Part shown: piece after piece, positions 35,101 through 46,526 of the stretch
How positions within the stretch are numbered: the first letter of the stretch is position 1
Layout: every line of letters begins with the position of its first letter
NCBI GenBank assembly: GCA_047967505.1
Contig: CM106538.1
Direction: 5' to 3' (one strand)
DNA: 64,000 nucleotides
From: Dipteris shenzhenensis
Lineage: Eukaryota > Polypodiophyta > Polypodiopsida > Gleicheniales
The notes under the pieces: generated by a model
The model's input: the letters and a program-made list of their open reading frames with translations, nothing else
What the model was told of the DNA's origin: nothing
Databases searched by the model: none
Made by a program: the position numbers and the translations under genes

Positions 35101-35348
35101 CATATGGGAAATTTGTTCATTTTCAAAGTGTATAATTTGATAGATTTGACCTCATATTTGGATTCCTCGTCGAATTCCGGTCATTTTGAGTACCAACATG
35201 ACCATATTCCGATAAAAATAGGCCCACCTATTTTTATCGGAATATGGTCATGTTGGTACTCAAAATGACCGGAATTCGACGAGGAATCCAAATATGAGGT
35301 CAAAAGTTTCAAATTATAAACTTTTAAAATGAACATGTCTCCCATATT
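35101..35348. repeat. Palindromic centre of the fold-back element
   Basis: Arms 35101-35222 and 35227-35348 with a 4-base loop. The inner approximately 70 bases of each arm look perfectly complementary; the outer 50 are imperfect. Confidence 0.92.
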
Positions 35349-35635
35349 GTTGGTAAGCTGAAAGGAAAGCAAAGAGTGGACACAAACTCAGAATACTTGC
35401 ATTATGGAATGAAGAAGAGTGAGGTCCTTAAGTAGGCACCTCATACATGCTCACTCACATCACTGATGACTTCAGAGCTCCACAATCATCTCCTCAATCT
35501 GCTCCTAGATTCTCTCAATCATCCTATGTGGCTTTCCACCACCTAACTGTGCTTGTGGGCACCTAACTGTGCCTCTAGCACTCACACATAGAAACCAAGG
35601 TGTGCCTGAGGCATACACCTTGAGATATCCCATCA
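35348..35635 (-). repeat. 3' LTR of the TR-GAG element
   Basis: 288 bases TGTTGGTAAGCTG...CCCATCA. Differs from 37668-37955 by G/A in the first 15 bases and C/G in CTCACTSACATC. Confidence 0.93.
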
Positions 35636-35999
35636 AACCCCCCCTCAAGGGAATGCCTCAAGCTATGTCAAGGATACATCTAGTCTCATAGTTTCTCATG
35701 CCATCTCATGGTGGTCAAGGATGAATCTATGGCTAGGTTCTCATGCTAGCAAGGGTTCCCATGGGTGTAAGGTAAACAAAAGGGATACAAAAAGACCTTC
35801 CAATGGCTATCTCCCCTGCATGTACATGCACACAATGTCTGCAGGAGGTACCATGGAGCAAAACATACACATGGCCTACATCATAAGGTGACCAGAGGTG
35901 TTTACAAAACACAATAGTTTATTTCATTCATTTTGGAGGACTATCCAAGCTGAGTACCTTGACATAAAAAGAGAGATCTGGAGCATACATAGAGATGAT

Positions 36000-36832
36000 T
36001 TAAAATGCATGATCTTCAAAGGATGCCTCATCTTGTGGAGGCTCATTAACTGAAAGTAGATTTGCATTTTCTGTCTTTGCTTTGGCTCTGCAAAACTTCT
36101 CATTATGGTTGTTCTTGCCACAGTGCTTGCATGGATTAATTTTGAAGCAATCCTTTGAAAGGTGATTTGTCTTTCCACAGTGATTGCAAGGAGTATACTT
36201 GCCCTTCTGGACTTTTACAGCATAAACAGTGTCATTGCCTTTCCTGAGCTCCATATGCCTTTCTTCTTCTTGGAGAGCAGAGATAATACCTTCAAGATTA
36301 GGATTAGGAAGATTTTTCAAAGTGGTAACTATGTGATCATATTCTTCAGGCATACTCTTAAGTAATACTGCGATAGCATCATCTAGAGTAATAGGAGAGT
36401 TGATAGAAGCTAATTGAGTCATAAGACTCCGCATATAGTTGACATGAGCTGCTAAAGTAGTACCACTAGTCATCTTCAATTCAAAGAAAGAGATTTTAAG
36501 TGATAGTTTAGAGATGTGAGAGCTAGCACCAAAAATCATGTCAAGCTTCTGCCAAGCTTCTGTGAAGGAGACTCCAAGTCAGAGATATGGTGAATATAAT
36601 CATCTCCTAAAGCAAGAGCAATGATACCATATGCTTTTTCTTCTCTAGCTGGATCCCTTTTCGATCGTGTCGGAGTTGAGGATTCTCCAGTATTGGAGGC
36701 CGTAGAAGAAGCAGTAGGAGTAGGTTTGACAAGTCCCCATAGGTTCTCCCTCATCAATGCAAATTTCACCTTCATTTGCCATGTGTGGAAGCCCTTTCCA
36801 TTGAACTTCTCTAGATTCAATAGGGTAGCCAT
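36000..36832 (-). pseudogene. Copia-type gag with two zinc knuckles, one frameshift
   Basis: The start at 36832 gives MATLLNLEKFNGKGFHTW, the gag N-terminal region (DUF4219/UBN2-like), followed by the capsid part and two CCHC zinc knuckles, CNHCGKTNHLSKDC and CKHCGKNNHNEKFC, ending HAF at 36000. A frameshift near 36568 (an apparent 2-base gain between DLESPS and EAWQKLDM) splits the frame. Because the LTRs are nearly identical, this damage is recent or was copied from a damaged source. Confidence 0.85.
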
Positions 36833-37656
36833 GAGAGTGTCTATCTCTCTTACAAGGCAAAAAATAAATGAAAGACTTCCAAAATATGAGCACTTGATGT
36901 AGCAAAGACTAGTGACCAATATTCAATCAATGATGCTTCTTCTTACATGCTTCATAGAAGTGGCTAAAATGAATACTTTCCAATCAAAACTAGGTCTAGC
37001 AATTCAAAACAAAACTGAAGCCACACTTGTATTGAAGTTATTAAAAGTTTCAAAAAACCAGAAATGCTAGAGTAGCATTTTATGTAGCATCATCTTCAAA
37101 AACTTGTCCAAAACTGTCAAAACTAAAAGGTTTAACTTGGAGGGCTTGTAGCTCACTCTTCAAAGCAAGGAAAAGAGAGCTTTCTGAAGCAAAAGAAAGC
37201 TCATATACCAGAGAGGGTTGAGCACAGAGGTTGGACGAAATGGTGCGCACTTTTGCCCAGGGGAGTTGCTACAGGCTGAACCTAAGTTTTGACAATTTCT
37301 CCCTCGTTACTGAACCAAATGAGCTGAAAAATGGCTCAAAATTTTCGTCTTGAGGTCGCCCATCTACTCCTAAGAGGGCTCAGGCAATGGCAGAGCAGGC
37401 AGGGAGTATTGAGCAATAGAAGAAATTCGTTTTTTGGAGAATGGCAGCCAACAGAGACGTTTTTTCTTCAATTGCTTGTAGGTGGAAGTTCGCCCATACT
37501 AGAGGAGTTTCCAGCTCAGAGGGTTTGGGCAATGGTCGTTTGTAGGTGGAGAACCAAGCTCTCAAAGATTTTGGAAAGAAGGAGGAAAATGGAGAAGAAG
37601 AAGATGAAGAAGAAGATAATGATGTGGCAGAAATGGGCTCAAGGGGGATCAAAGGG

Positions 37657-37667
37657 CTTTGATACCA
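37657..37667 (-). other. Primer binding site of the TR-GAG element
   Basis: The minus strand reads TGGTATCAAAG directly after the 5' LTR, a one-base variant of the Met-type site. Confidence 0.8.
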
Positions 37668-37955
37668 TGTTGGTAAGCTAAAAGGAAAGCAAAGAGTGGA
37701 CACAAACTCAGAATACTTGCATTATGGAATGAAGAAGAGTGAGGTCCTTAAGTAGGCACCTCATACATGCTCACTGACATCACTGATGACTTCAGAGCTC
37801 CACAATCATCTCCTCAATCTGCTCCTAGATTCTCTCAATCATCCTATGTGGCTTTCCACCACCTAACTGTGCTTGTGGGCACCTAACTGTGCCTCTAGCA
37901 CTCACACATAGAAACCAAGGTGTGCCTGAGGCATACACCTTGAGATATCCCATCA
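37668..37955 (-). repeat. 5' LTR of the TR-GAG element
   Basis: 288 bases, partner of 35348-35635. Confidence 0.93.
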
Positions 37956-38230
37956 CATAGTTCCTCCCTTCTACTTTGAATATGGACATATCTTCCATAA
38001 TTTTTTGCCTCCTACTGCCACTCATATCCGCCCCCCCTTGTGCATAGTATACACTCTTCCACCCCTTCCACATGCTATGAAAATGAACATATCCTATATC
38101 CTCTCCCCCTCTTTCTAACCTCCCCAGCTTTCTTATAACAAAAACATGTATGGATTTCTAAAAAAAACTCGCAAAAACAAAGGAAATGGTAAAAAAGCTC
38201 ACATTAAAAAGCTCGCCAAAAGATTTCTCC

Positions 38231-40522
38231 CTATTTAATCTTATGTTTGGTGTTGCGGATGCTATAGAGGAGTGCAAGATCTCCTTCCTTGAGGTCCTTG
38301 TTTTTGAGGTTGTGGTCGGACCATTTTTTGCACCGTGCCTTCTCCACTTGAAGGCAATAGGTTGCACACAATCTTGTCTCATCTAGCCATTCGAGATCGA
38401 TTAAGTGCTCTGCCAAGGCATTTTTGGTGAGCCTTTACTTGACTGTAATGTGAAGGCTGGGCACTACATATTCCATTGGCATAACTGCTTCCACCCCAAA
38501 GGCTAGGCTGAAAGGGGTGCAGTTCGTGGCCACTTTATAACATGTTTAGTAGGCCTACAAGGATGCGATGAGCTTGTGCTCCTTTGTACGATTGGCTTTG
38601 ACAGTGCAAGTTATAATCTTGCAACACGTTTTGTTCGACCTCTCACCCAGGCCATTTGCCTTGGGTTAATATGGTGTCAACTTTCTATGTATGATCATGA
38701 ATTCACTAGTCAGGGTCGCTATAGTTTCGCTGAGGAAATGAGTTCTTTGCTCACTGACCAATTCTAAGGGACACCAAAACGACACGATGCGTATAAAAAC
38801 TTAGCTGTGGATCGTGCATCAGCTTTTCTTTTGGCTGTCCCTTCCACCCATTTGGTGAAATAATTTGTGGCCAAGATAATGTATTTGGCCACTGTTCCTT
38901 TAGTTGCTGGGCTTGTCGGACCAATAAAGTCTATGCCCCATTTCTCAAAGGGCTGATTGGTTAATATTCCCGTTAGGGACATCATATCCGCTTTATGTGG
39001 AATTTGCACTCTTTGGAAGGGGTCACATCGCTTGATAAACTCAGTTGCATCTCCAAAGAGATTCGGCCACCAAAGGCTAGCCTGTAGCACTTTACATGCC
39101 ATAATGTCAGTGGGCAAAGTGACCGCCTGCTATCTTAGAATGTGCTTCTTCAAGCGTGTTGATGTATTCGTGTTTACACATGCATCTACACATGATGCCA
39201 TCCCTATCCATGTGATATAGCTGGCGTAGATATGGCACTGCATCCTTGATGAGTTTGTGGGCTTTGTCCTTCTTGAGGGCTTTATCTAGAGGCAAGCTGT
39301 TTGCCAAGTAGTGGCCTATTTTGGCTGCCCATTTAGGAATTATGTCAATGAGAAATAGGGGAGCATCTGGGAGATCATCCTCGACTCTCGTTGAAGCTTC
39401 CCCATTGGGAATCCTTGAGAGGTGGTCAGCTAGGATGTGGGTCTTTCCCTTACGCACTGCGACTATGAAGTCGAACTCTAGAAGGATTAGCATCCACCTT
39501 GTGATGCATCCCGTCATGTAGGGCTTGTTAACCAAATACAGTAATGCTTGATGATCCACAAAAAAGACGAACTTGTTGGCTAACAAGTAATTCCTGAACT
39601 TCTTTAGCTGCATAAACCATGTCTAGGCCTTCCCTCTATGTTGTCATGTAATGGACCTTGGCATCATTTAATTTTCGGCTAGCGAAGTACACTGAGTAGT
39701 CCAAGTTATACTCCCTAGTTGAGCTAACACACACTCGATAGAAAAATTGGAGGCATCTACGTGAACACGGAATATTAGATTCCACGATGTTGTGGATCAG
39801 AGCTAGCTTGAGGGTTTCTAAAGATTTTTTACATTCCTTGGTGCACTCAAAGACTACTAATAGCTTGTACAGCTATATCTACGTAGAACATAATGAACCT
39901 TCAATAGTAGCCCATATGGCCTGTAAACTGCTGCATGCCCTTGGCAATTGTGGGGGGAGGTAATTCTAGAATAAGCTTGATCTTGTGGTAATCCTCCATG
40001 GAGATACCATTCTTGGACACTATGTGGCCAAGAATCATGCCATGTTGTTTGACCCAAAATTGGCACTTGAGGGGATTCAGGGATATAGGGTACAACCTAC
40101 ATCTTTCAGGGATTAGTTTTAGGTATCTCAAGTGATCATCCCATGTCAAGTTCATGCACACATCATCCGCGAAGACTTCCACAAAGTCCCTTAGGTACTT
40201 CTTGAAGACATTGAACATCAACTGTTGGAATGTGACGAGCACATTGGTAAGCCCAAATATCATTACTTTGGCTGCATATACACCCCACTCGATTGCGAAG
40301 GCACTTTTATGTTGATCTTGTAGGGTGATGGACACCTAATTGTATCCCCAAAATCCATCTAGGAAGCTATACTCTTCCTTTATGGCTACTCTTTCTAGAA
40401 CATGTTCTGTGAAAGGTAAGGAATAGTGGTCACGCCTGGTGGCAACATTGACTTTTTTCACATCCACACATACTCAAATCTTTCCATTCTTCTTTAGGAC
40501 TATCATGATGAGTGACACCTAG
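38231..40522 (-). mobile_element. Gypsy-type pol fragment, both ends lost
   Basis: The minus strand shows RT (KKNGKI, MIFGLTNVLVTFQ, VEVFADDVCM), RNase H (VFFVDHQALLYLVNKP, ILADHLSR), integrase zinc finger (H and H before IKRCDPFQR) and core (KWGIDFIGPTSPATKG, ILATNYFTKWVEG), then the integrase C-terminus near 38300. No LTRs remain: the left end meets the fold-back element and the right end meets a truncated LTR of the next Gypsy. Stops include TGA at 40474 and 39901, where Arg is expected, and TAG at 40336 in GYN*V, where relatives have Gln. Confidence 0.85.
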
Positions 40523-40899
40523 TTCAAGCATAAGATAACCTTGGAATTAATCACCACAATCAATCAACCTTTCAGTATTATAGCAACGTGAAATCAATAA
40601 ATCATAGATTAATGGTGCACACATGCGACACATACCATCTCATGGTGCACTTGATGCTACACATGAATAAAATTGTACGGATGGTGCACACATGCTACAC
40701 ATACCGTCATCACGTAAGTGGTGCACACAATGCTACACACTCATACAACCGCAGCCATATATCCAACCATGTAGGAGCACACATGCATCACTACAGAACA
40801 GCGAGCACACATGCATCAACTACGCGACAAAAATGCTGGATCTCACTAATCTAAATACTAAAGGAATAAATTAATGGGATAATTCCAATTCTTGTAACA
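40523..40899 (-). repeat. Truncated 3' LTR of the Gypsy chromovirus
   Basis: 377 bases matching 44831-45206. In minus orientation it starts TGTTACAAGAATTGG right after the polypurine tract (AGCAAGAGGGA, 40900-40910). The remaining 500 or so bases of the LTR are missing at the junction with the other Gypsy. Confidence 0.85.
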
Positions 40900-43748
40900 T
40901 CCCTCTTGCTTGAAATCGCAATCGCCCTCATTTGTGGGACAAAAAACTAGTCAATAAATCAAGGTACTAGCAAAAATATCGCTCGGGCATCCACTTAGCA
41001 TCCTCAACGGGGTGGTTCTTAAATGTAAGAAGATAAATAGGATATGATTTTCCACGTCTTGTTTGAGTGATTTGTTGATCAATGATCTGGTCTAGCTCTA
41101 AGAGCTGGGTCTCTCCTTGAAGCAATGGTGCATCGTCTAAAATAGGTCGAACTGGTGGGTCTCCATGGAAAGGTTTCAGGAGGTGCACATGAAAAGAATT
41201 ATGAATTTTCCAATCGGATGGTAATTCGAGCCGATAGGCATTGTCATTAATGCGCTCCAAAACTTTAAAGGGACCATAGGATTTAGGGGCAAACTTAACT
41301 ACAGCGTGTCTCAATACTCTTAAGTCTGCGCTTCTCAATACGTAATATGACTAAGTCACCTTCAGCAAATACAACTTTCTTTCTACCCTTGTTTGCACGT
41401 GCAGTATACATAGCTTGAGCATGCTTGATATTCTTTTTGACAGTAGCCAAAATGCTAGAGAAATCTTCACTAAATTGATCAGCAGCCTCTACTTGGTGCT
41501 TAAGGTGGGTCAATGGAGTAGGAATGGTCTTTCCATAGACAATTTGGAATGGAGATTTGCTTGTAGCAGAGTGCTTAGTGTTGTTGTAGGCAAATTGTAA
41601 TATGTGTATAAATTTATGCCATTTGCCCAACTGACCAGACACGTAAGCATGTAACATGTCACAAATAGTATTTTGTTGACCTCAGTTTGGCCATTAGACT
41701 CGGGATGAAAAAGCAGTGGAAAAATCTAACTTTGTACCAAGATTGTCAAAGAGTGCGGTCCAGAAGTTACTACAAAATTTACTATCCCGGTCTGACACGA
41801 TTACTTTTGGAAGGCCATGGTGTATAAAGATGTGCTTGATGAACAAATGAGCAGCCTGAACTGTTGTCAAGGTCTTCTTACAAGGAATAAAGTAAGCCTG
41901 CTTGCTAAATCTATCAATGATAGTCCAAATCATATCAAAACTTGAGCTAGCCGTAGGAAATCCTTGACAAATAAGACATTGTGCAACAAAAGTTGCAACA
42001 TCAACCTTAAGCTTAGGCTAGAAAAAATATTGAATTACAATCTAATACGTAGCAGCAATGCCTCTATGTCCCATGTAGGGTGGCTAATGTACCTCTTTTA
42101 GTTCCAAGCGTCGAAATGGTGCAGTGACACACAAGCGCTTTTCGTAGAATAGATAGTCATCATGAATGGAATACGAGGCCATAGGGGTGCTATTAGCTTG
42201 CTTAATCTTATGCCAAATTTTTTAAAAGTCTCGATCAGTAGGAAAGTCTGCCTTCATAGGCTCGAAAGGGTCTCCCTCGATGACTGAGATATTATTTATG
42301 CTAGGTCGATGGCTCAGTGCATCGGCAACTACATTGTCTTTGCATGGTTGATATCAGATCATCGGTTTAAAGCTGTCAATAAAGGCAGCCCATTTAATGT
42401 GCTGATCCGAGATCACCGGTTGAGTAAGGAGATGTCTAAGACTCTAGTGATCAGTCTTAATGAGTAACTTGGAACCCATAAGATAGTGTTTCCAAAGTTT
42501 AAGGGCATGCACTACAGCGGCTAATTCTTTATCATATGTGGAATAGTTTAGCTCTGCTACTTTTAATTTACGTGACTCAATGCAATTGGATGGTTATCTT
42601 GCATGAGCACAACCCCAAAACCCTGTCCACTAGCATCAATAACCATGACAAAGAAGGGTCTCGTAAAGTCCGGCATGGTCAAAACTGGTGTGTGTGTCAT
42701 TGCACCCTTAAGTCATTGAAAAGCTAAAGTGTGCTGCTCACCCCAAGAGAAAGCATGAGTCTTACACAACAGTTCAGTCAATGGATGTGCCTTGTGTGCA
42801 AAATTTCTAACAAATCTACGATAGAGACTATACAGACCTAGAAAAGATCATAACTCATGGATATCTTTAGGCTGTGGCCAGTTTACTATCACTTCTACTT
42901 TCTTGGGATCTACTCAAATGCCTTGAGCTGAAACAATGTGTCCAAGATATTCAATTTCAGGCTAGAAAAAAGAACTTTTCTCCGGGTTAGCATACAGTTG
43001 GTTTTCATGTAAGAGAGAGAAAACAAGATCCAAGTGTTTCTCATGTTCCTCTCGACTCTTGCTATAAATCATGATATCATCAAAGAAAACTACCACAAAG
43101 TCTTGATAGGGTAGGAAGATACGATTCATCATCCGACTAAATGTGGCAGGTGCATTGGTCAATCCAAAAGGCATAACAAGAAATTCATAGTGACCAGTTT
43201 GGGTTCTAAAAGTAGTCTTGAAAATATCGGGCTCGATCACTCTCACTTGATGATATCCTGACTTAAGATCAATCTTGCTAAAGATTGTGGATCCTTTTAA
43301 CTTGTCGAGTAGATCATCAACTCTTGGAATGGGGTATCGATTTTTCACTGTGATTTTATTTAAGGCACTATAATCGATGCACATTCAAAAAGTTCCATTT
43401 TTCTTCTTGACAAGAAGAATAGATGCCCCAAATGGTGAGCTACTAGGTCGAATTAGGCCTCTAGCCAAAAGATCTTCTATTTGGGATTGATTCTCTTACT
43501 GCTCAGCAGGATTGTGCCTATATGATGATTTACACAGTGGTGCGCTACCTAGAATAAGGTCAATCTTATGATCCTCAGGTCTAGATTGAGGTAGGCCAGG
43601 GGGTAAGTCTTCCATAAAGCAGTGGTCATAGGTAGCTAGAAAAGGATCCAAAGTCTCTTGCTTAGTTTTCTTAGTCTTAGGACTAGCCTCAATCTTATTG
43701 ACCATAACCAAATATGTCTTCTCACGTTTGCACAAAGCTCTTTTAGCT
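40900..43748 (-). pseudogene. Gypsy chromovirus pol (RT, RNase H, integrase, chromodomain), gag lost
   Basis: The minus strand gives a linker (EDLPPGLPQSRPEDHKIDL), RT ([47 protein letters not shown]), RNase H, integrase (TIIDRFSKQAYFIPC, DRDSKFCSNFWTALF, HPLT-type core, FAYNNTKHSAT), and a C-terminal chromodomain-like segment (YPIYLLTFKNHPVEDAKW, PERYF). The chromodomain identifies a chromovirus. The frame begins only about 230 bases after a primer site, so gag and protease are deleted. TGA stops at 43385, 42914 and 42713 lie where Arg is expected. Confidence 0.88.
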
Positions 43749-44319
43749 AACTCTCAAAACTCACAAATGGAAGAGACAGAACAAGCATGCTGGGACTTCT
43801 TTTGCTGTAATTTTTTTTCTCTTCACCGCACGTTTTCCTGCCTGTAAGCCATTCTGCGATATTCGCTTCTGCTACTTCGAACTTCATTGCGCTCTTGTAC
43901 GCCAATCTGATGCGTGCTATGTTTTCTTGTTCGAGAACGCGAGGTGCGTGTGCTTCCCATGCTATGGATGACGAAACCTTGGCTCTGATACCACTGCAAC
44001 GGGAAACACTCACGGAACCTGTAAATCCTTGAAAAACACAACAACACTCTTTGAAAATATGCACAAACTCTCAAAACTCACAAACAGAAGAGACAAAACA
44101 AGCATGCTAGGACTTCTTTTGCTGCGATTTTTTTTCTCTTCGTCGCACGTTTTCTTGCCTGCAAGCCGTTCTGCGTTGTTCGCTTCTGCTACTTCGAACT
44201 TCATTGCGCTCTTGTACGCGGTGTCTGCAATCTGATGCGTGCTATGTTTTCTTGTTCGAGAATGCGAGGTGCGTGTGCTTCCCATGCTATGGACGACAAA
44301 ACCTTGGCTCTGATACCAC
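43749..44319 (-). repeat. Tandem 325-bp duplication of LTR tail, primer site and leader
   Basis: Two units each contain about 115 bases of LTR end, the primer site TGGTATCAGAGCC (minus strand of 43981-43993 and 44306-44318) and about 190 bases of leader. A third partial LTR tail (about 43749-43790) joins directly to pol. Confidence 0.85.
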
Positions 44320-45206
44320 TGCAATGGGAAACGCTCACGGAACCTGTAAATCCTTGAAAAACACAGCAACACTCTTCAAAAATATGCACAAACTCACAAA
44401 CGGAAGAGACACAACAAGCGTGCTGGGTACAATCTCCCCCTATAGGAGTGGTGCTCTCCTTCTACCTCCTATGTATTTATGTATATTTCTCAAAAAGCTT
44501 CCGAGCAAAAATCATACAAAAGCCTCTGTGCTTTCCTCCATGCACCCTTTTTAAAAAAGCCCATCCACCTTCTAGAATAGCTAGCTTTTTTCTAAAAACA
44601 AAGCTTTTTCTAACTTTAGTTTATACACTTAGCCAAGCCACTAATATTCCAAAATTCAAATATGTACATAAGCTTTTGTAATATCAAAAATTAGGCATAA
44701 GCCTTATTCATCCCCGCATCACTGGAGTTGCGCCTACATGCCCAAAATATGGCAGATCATGCTTGCCAGATGCCATCGCCTGATCAATTACTCTTCCCCT
44801 GGATTCACACGATCAATAGTAATGAAATATTTCAAGCATAAGATAACCTTGGAATTAATCACCACAATCAATCAACCTTTCAATATTATGGCAATGCGAA
44901 ATCAATAAATCACAAATGAATGGTGCACACATGCGACACATACCATCTCATGGTGCACCTAATGCTACACATGAATAAAATCGTACGGATGGTGCACACA
45001 TGCTACACATACCGTCATCGCGTAAGTGGTGCACACAATGCTACACACTCATACAGCCGTAGTCGTATATCCAACCATGTAGGAGCACACATGCATCACT
45101 ACGAAATAGCAAGCACACATGCATCAACTGCGCGACAAAAATGATGGATCTCACTAAACTAAATACTAAAGGATTAAATTAATGGGATAATTCCAATTCT
45201 CGTAAC
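44320..45206 (-). repeat. 5' LTR of the Gypsy chromovirus
   Basis: In minus orientation it runs from TGTTACGAGAATTGG (45206) to ...CATTGCA (44320), one base before the primer binding site; 887 bases. The first 376 bases match the truncated 3' LTR. Confidence 0.8.
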
Positions 45207-46526
45207 AGTAGACAAGTGCAATGGTGTTTGGGGAAACTGGCAAACAATGAAATGCATAGAAAAGGGAGGAGCATGTTGGGAACACAAGCTTACCTTGAAA
45301 TTGCCAAAGACTACATTGACATCTTTTTGTCTCCGCACTTAAGCCTTGTGGACCGAGTCCATCTTGCAGGCAAAGTTTCCTTTTTCTTCCAGATTTGGAG
45401 GTCTTGGATTGTTTTTCATACACACTATACATTGAATAGAAACTTCATAACTAAGGAGGTTTTCTTAGATGTACAAATATCATGCCATTTTGTGGTCTTA
45501 TTAATAAAGTACTTTAGAGAATTTTGTCCAAGCCTTAGGTGCCCTTTACATCTTACAAGATCAGATGCAGTTGAAATCTTCTTTAGTAAGATTGGAAGCA
45601 TGGTGGGACATGAACGTGCTTATGACTTGATGGACATGCTACATAGTGTTGGTAGTCTGAACAGGCTTGCACACTTTGAATGTAAAAAGGGTAGTCCCTT
45701 ATTTCCAAGGGCACATAAGAAGCAAGAGCATGTTTGGAGGGAATTGAATCTCAAAGAGAACATGCCAGAAGCTAATCTAGGAGACTATAATTGTGTCTCA
45801 ACTGTTGATAAAATCATTGAAGCTTTGAAGAAAGGGTTGAAAAGTGCTCATGAAATGTGTGAACGTTTGCATATGAAGCCAAAGGGTGAGGACTCAAAGT
45901 GGTGGCTACAACCTTGGTCAGCTGGATTTGCAGATGCATATGCACAAGAGTCTAATTCCAAAGAAGAAGACCAACAAGCAAATCATGTGTCAAATATAGA
46001 GGAAAATGACAATGATGCCTCCATAAGTGAAATAAGACATTTGGTAGATTCTCTCCTAGATGAGTAAGAAGCAATGAACCTAATTGTTAGCATTGATGGT
46101 AAGACTCTATTCAAGTCTACATTGGTAAGCCAACTTAATGGAAATCCCACACTCTCTAAAGATAGACTTACAAGGGTTCGACAAGGAGTATACTACTGTA
46201 AGGAAGAGATACATGTTGCTACATCAAATGAGAACCTATTTGGAATAGGTTCTGATTGTGCTCTATACTTTTAAGAAGAAGACAAAACAAGAAAAAGCAA
46301 AAGGAAATGCAATCCAAGCTCCTTGCAAAGAAAGAATAAACAAGCTACATGGTATCTTGGACGAGTACAAAAAATGAGGAGAAAGGTTGGTGGGGGATAT
46401 GTGGAATATAAGAGGGGGTCCAACCTCTTAGATAGACCTTCTGGAGTAGAAGTCCCCAACTTAGGTGGTATCAAAAGGAAAAAGGCTCAAGATGCTTCAC
46501 ATATGACCTTACAGACCTTGACATGA
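45207..46526 (+). pseudogene. Unidentified transposase-like protein, C-terminal part
   Basis: Open for 283 codons (45216-46064) and then continuing after stops and frame changes to about 46526. It contains LEIAKDYIDIFLSPHLSL, then a motif-rich piece HLTRSDAVEIFFSKIGSM with AYDLMDMLHSVGSLNRL, then an acidic tail. Further right, DRLTRVRQGVYYC and YLGRVQKMRRKVGGGYVEY look coding. The SDAVEIFFSKIG segment recalls the end of DNA-transposon transposases, but I cannot assign a family. The 5' part was cut off by the Gypsy element at 45206. There are no methionines upstream that prove a start. Confidence 0.5.

Larger units (their letters stand above)
35348..37955 (-). mobile_element. Gag-only LTR element (TR-GAG type), very young
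   Basis: A 2608-bp element with 288-bp LTRs that differ at only two positions by eye. It has a polypurine tract (minus strand CTTGAGGGGGGGTT at about 35636-35650), a Met-type primer site (TGGTATCAAAG, minus strand of 37657-37667), and flanks CATAT/CATAG that are a likely 5-bp target duplication with one mismatch. The only coding content is a Copia-like gag. Protease, integrase and RT are absent, as in the terminal-repeat-with-gag elements known from plants, which must be moved by other elements. Confidence 0.88.
34730..38231. mobile_element. Large fold-back (inverted-repeat) element, split by an insertion
   Basis: The left end (GGGTGTGATTTTTTGGTGAG, 34730) and right end (reverse complement GGGAGAAATCTTTTGGCGAG, 38231) are inverted repeats, and similarity can be followed inward to a near-perfect palindrome at 35101-35348. 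The right arm is interrupted by the gag-only LTR element 35348-37955. Without that insertion the fold-back would be about 0.9 kb. No transposase is encoded. Arms are purine-rich on one side and pyrimidine-rich on the other. I could not fix a target duplication. Confidence 0.6.

Noticed and set aside
36560-36580. Programmed frameshift in the TR-GAG gag
   Set aside because: The shift falls inside gag, not between gag and pol, and there is no slippery heptamer or downstream frame that needs it.
44831-45206. A 376-bp LTR as the full Gypsy LTR
   Set aside because: The inner edge does not end in CA and has no primer site next to it. Extending to 44320 gives a CA end beside TGGTATCAGAGCC, so the left LTR is truncated instead.
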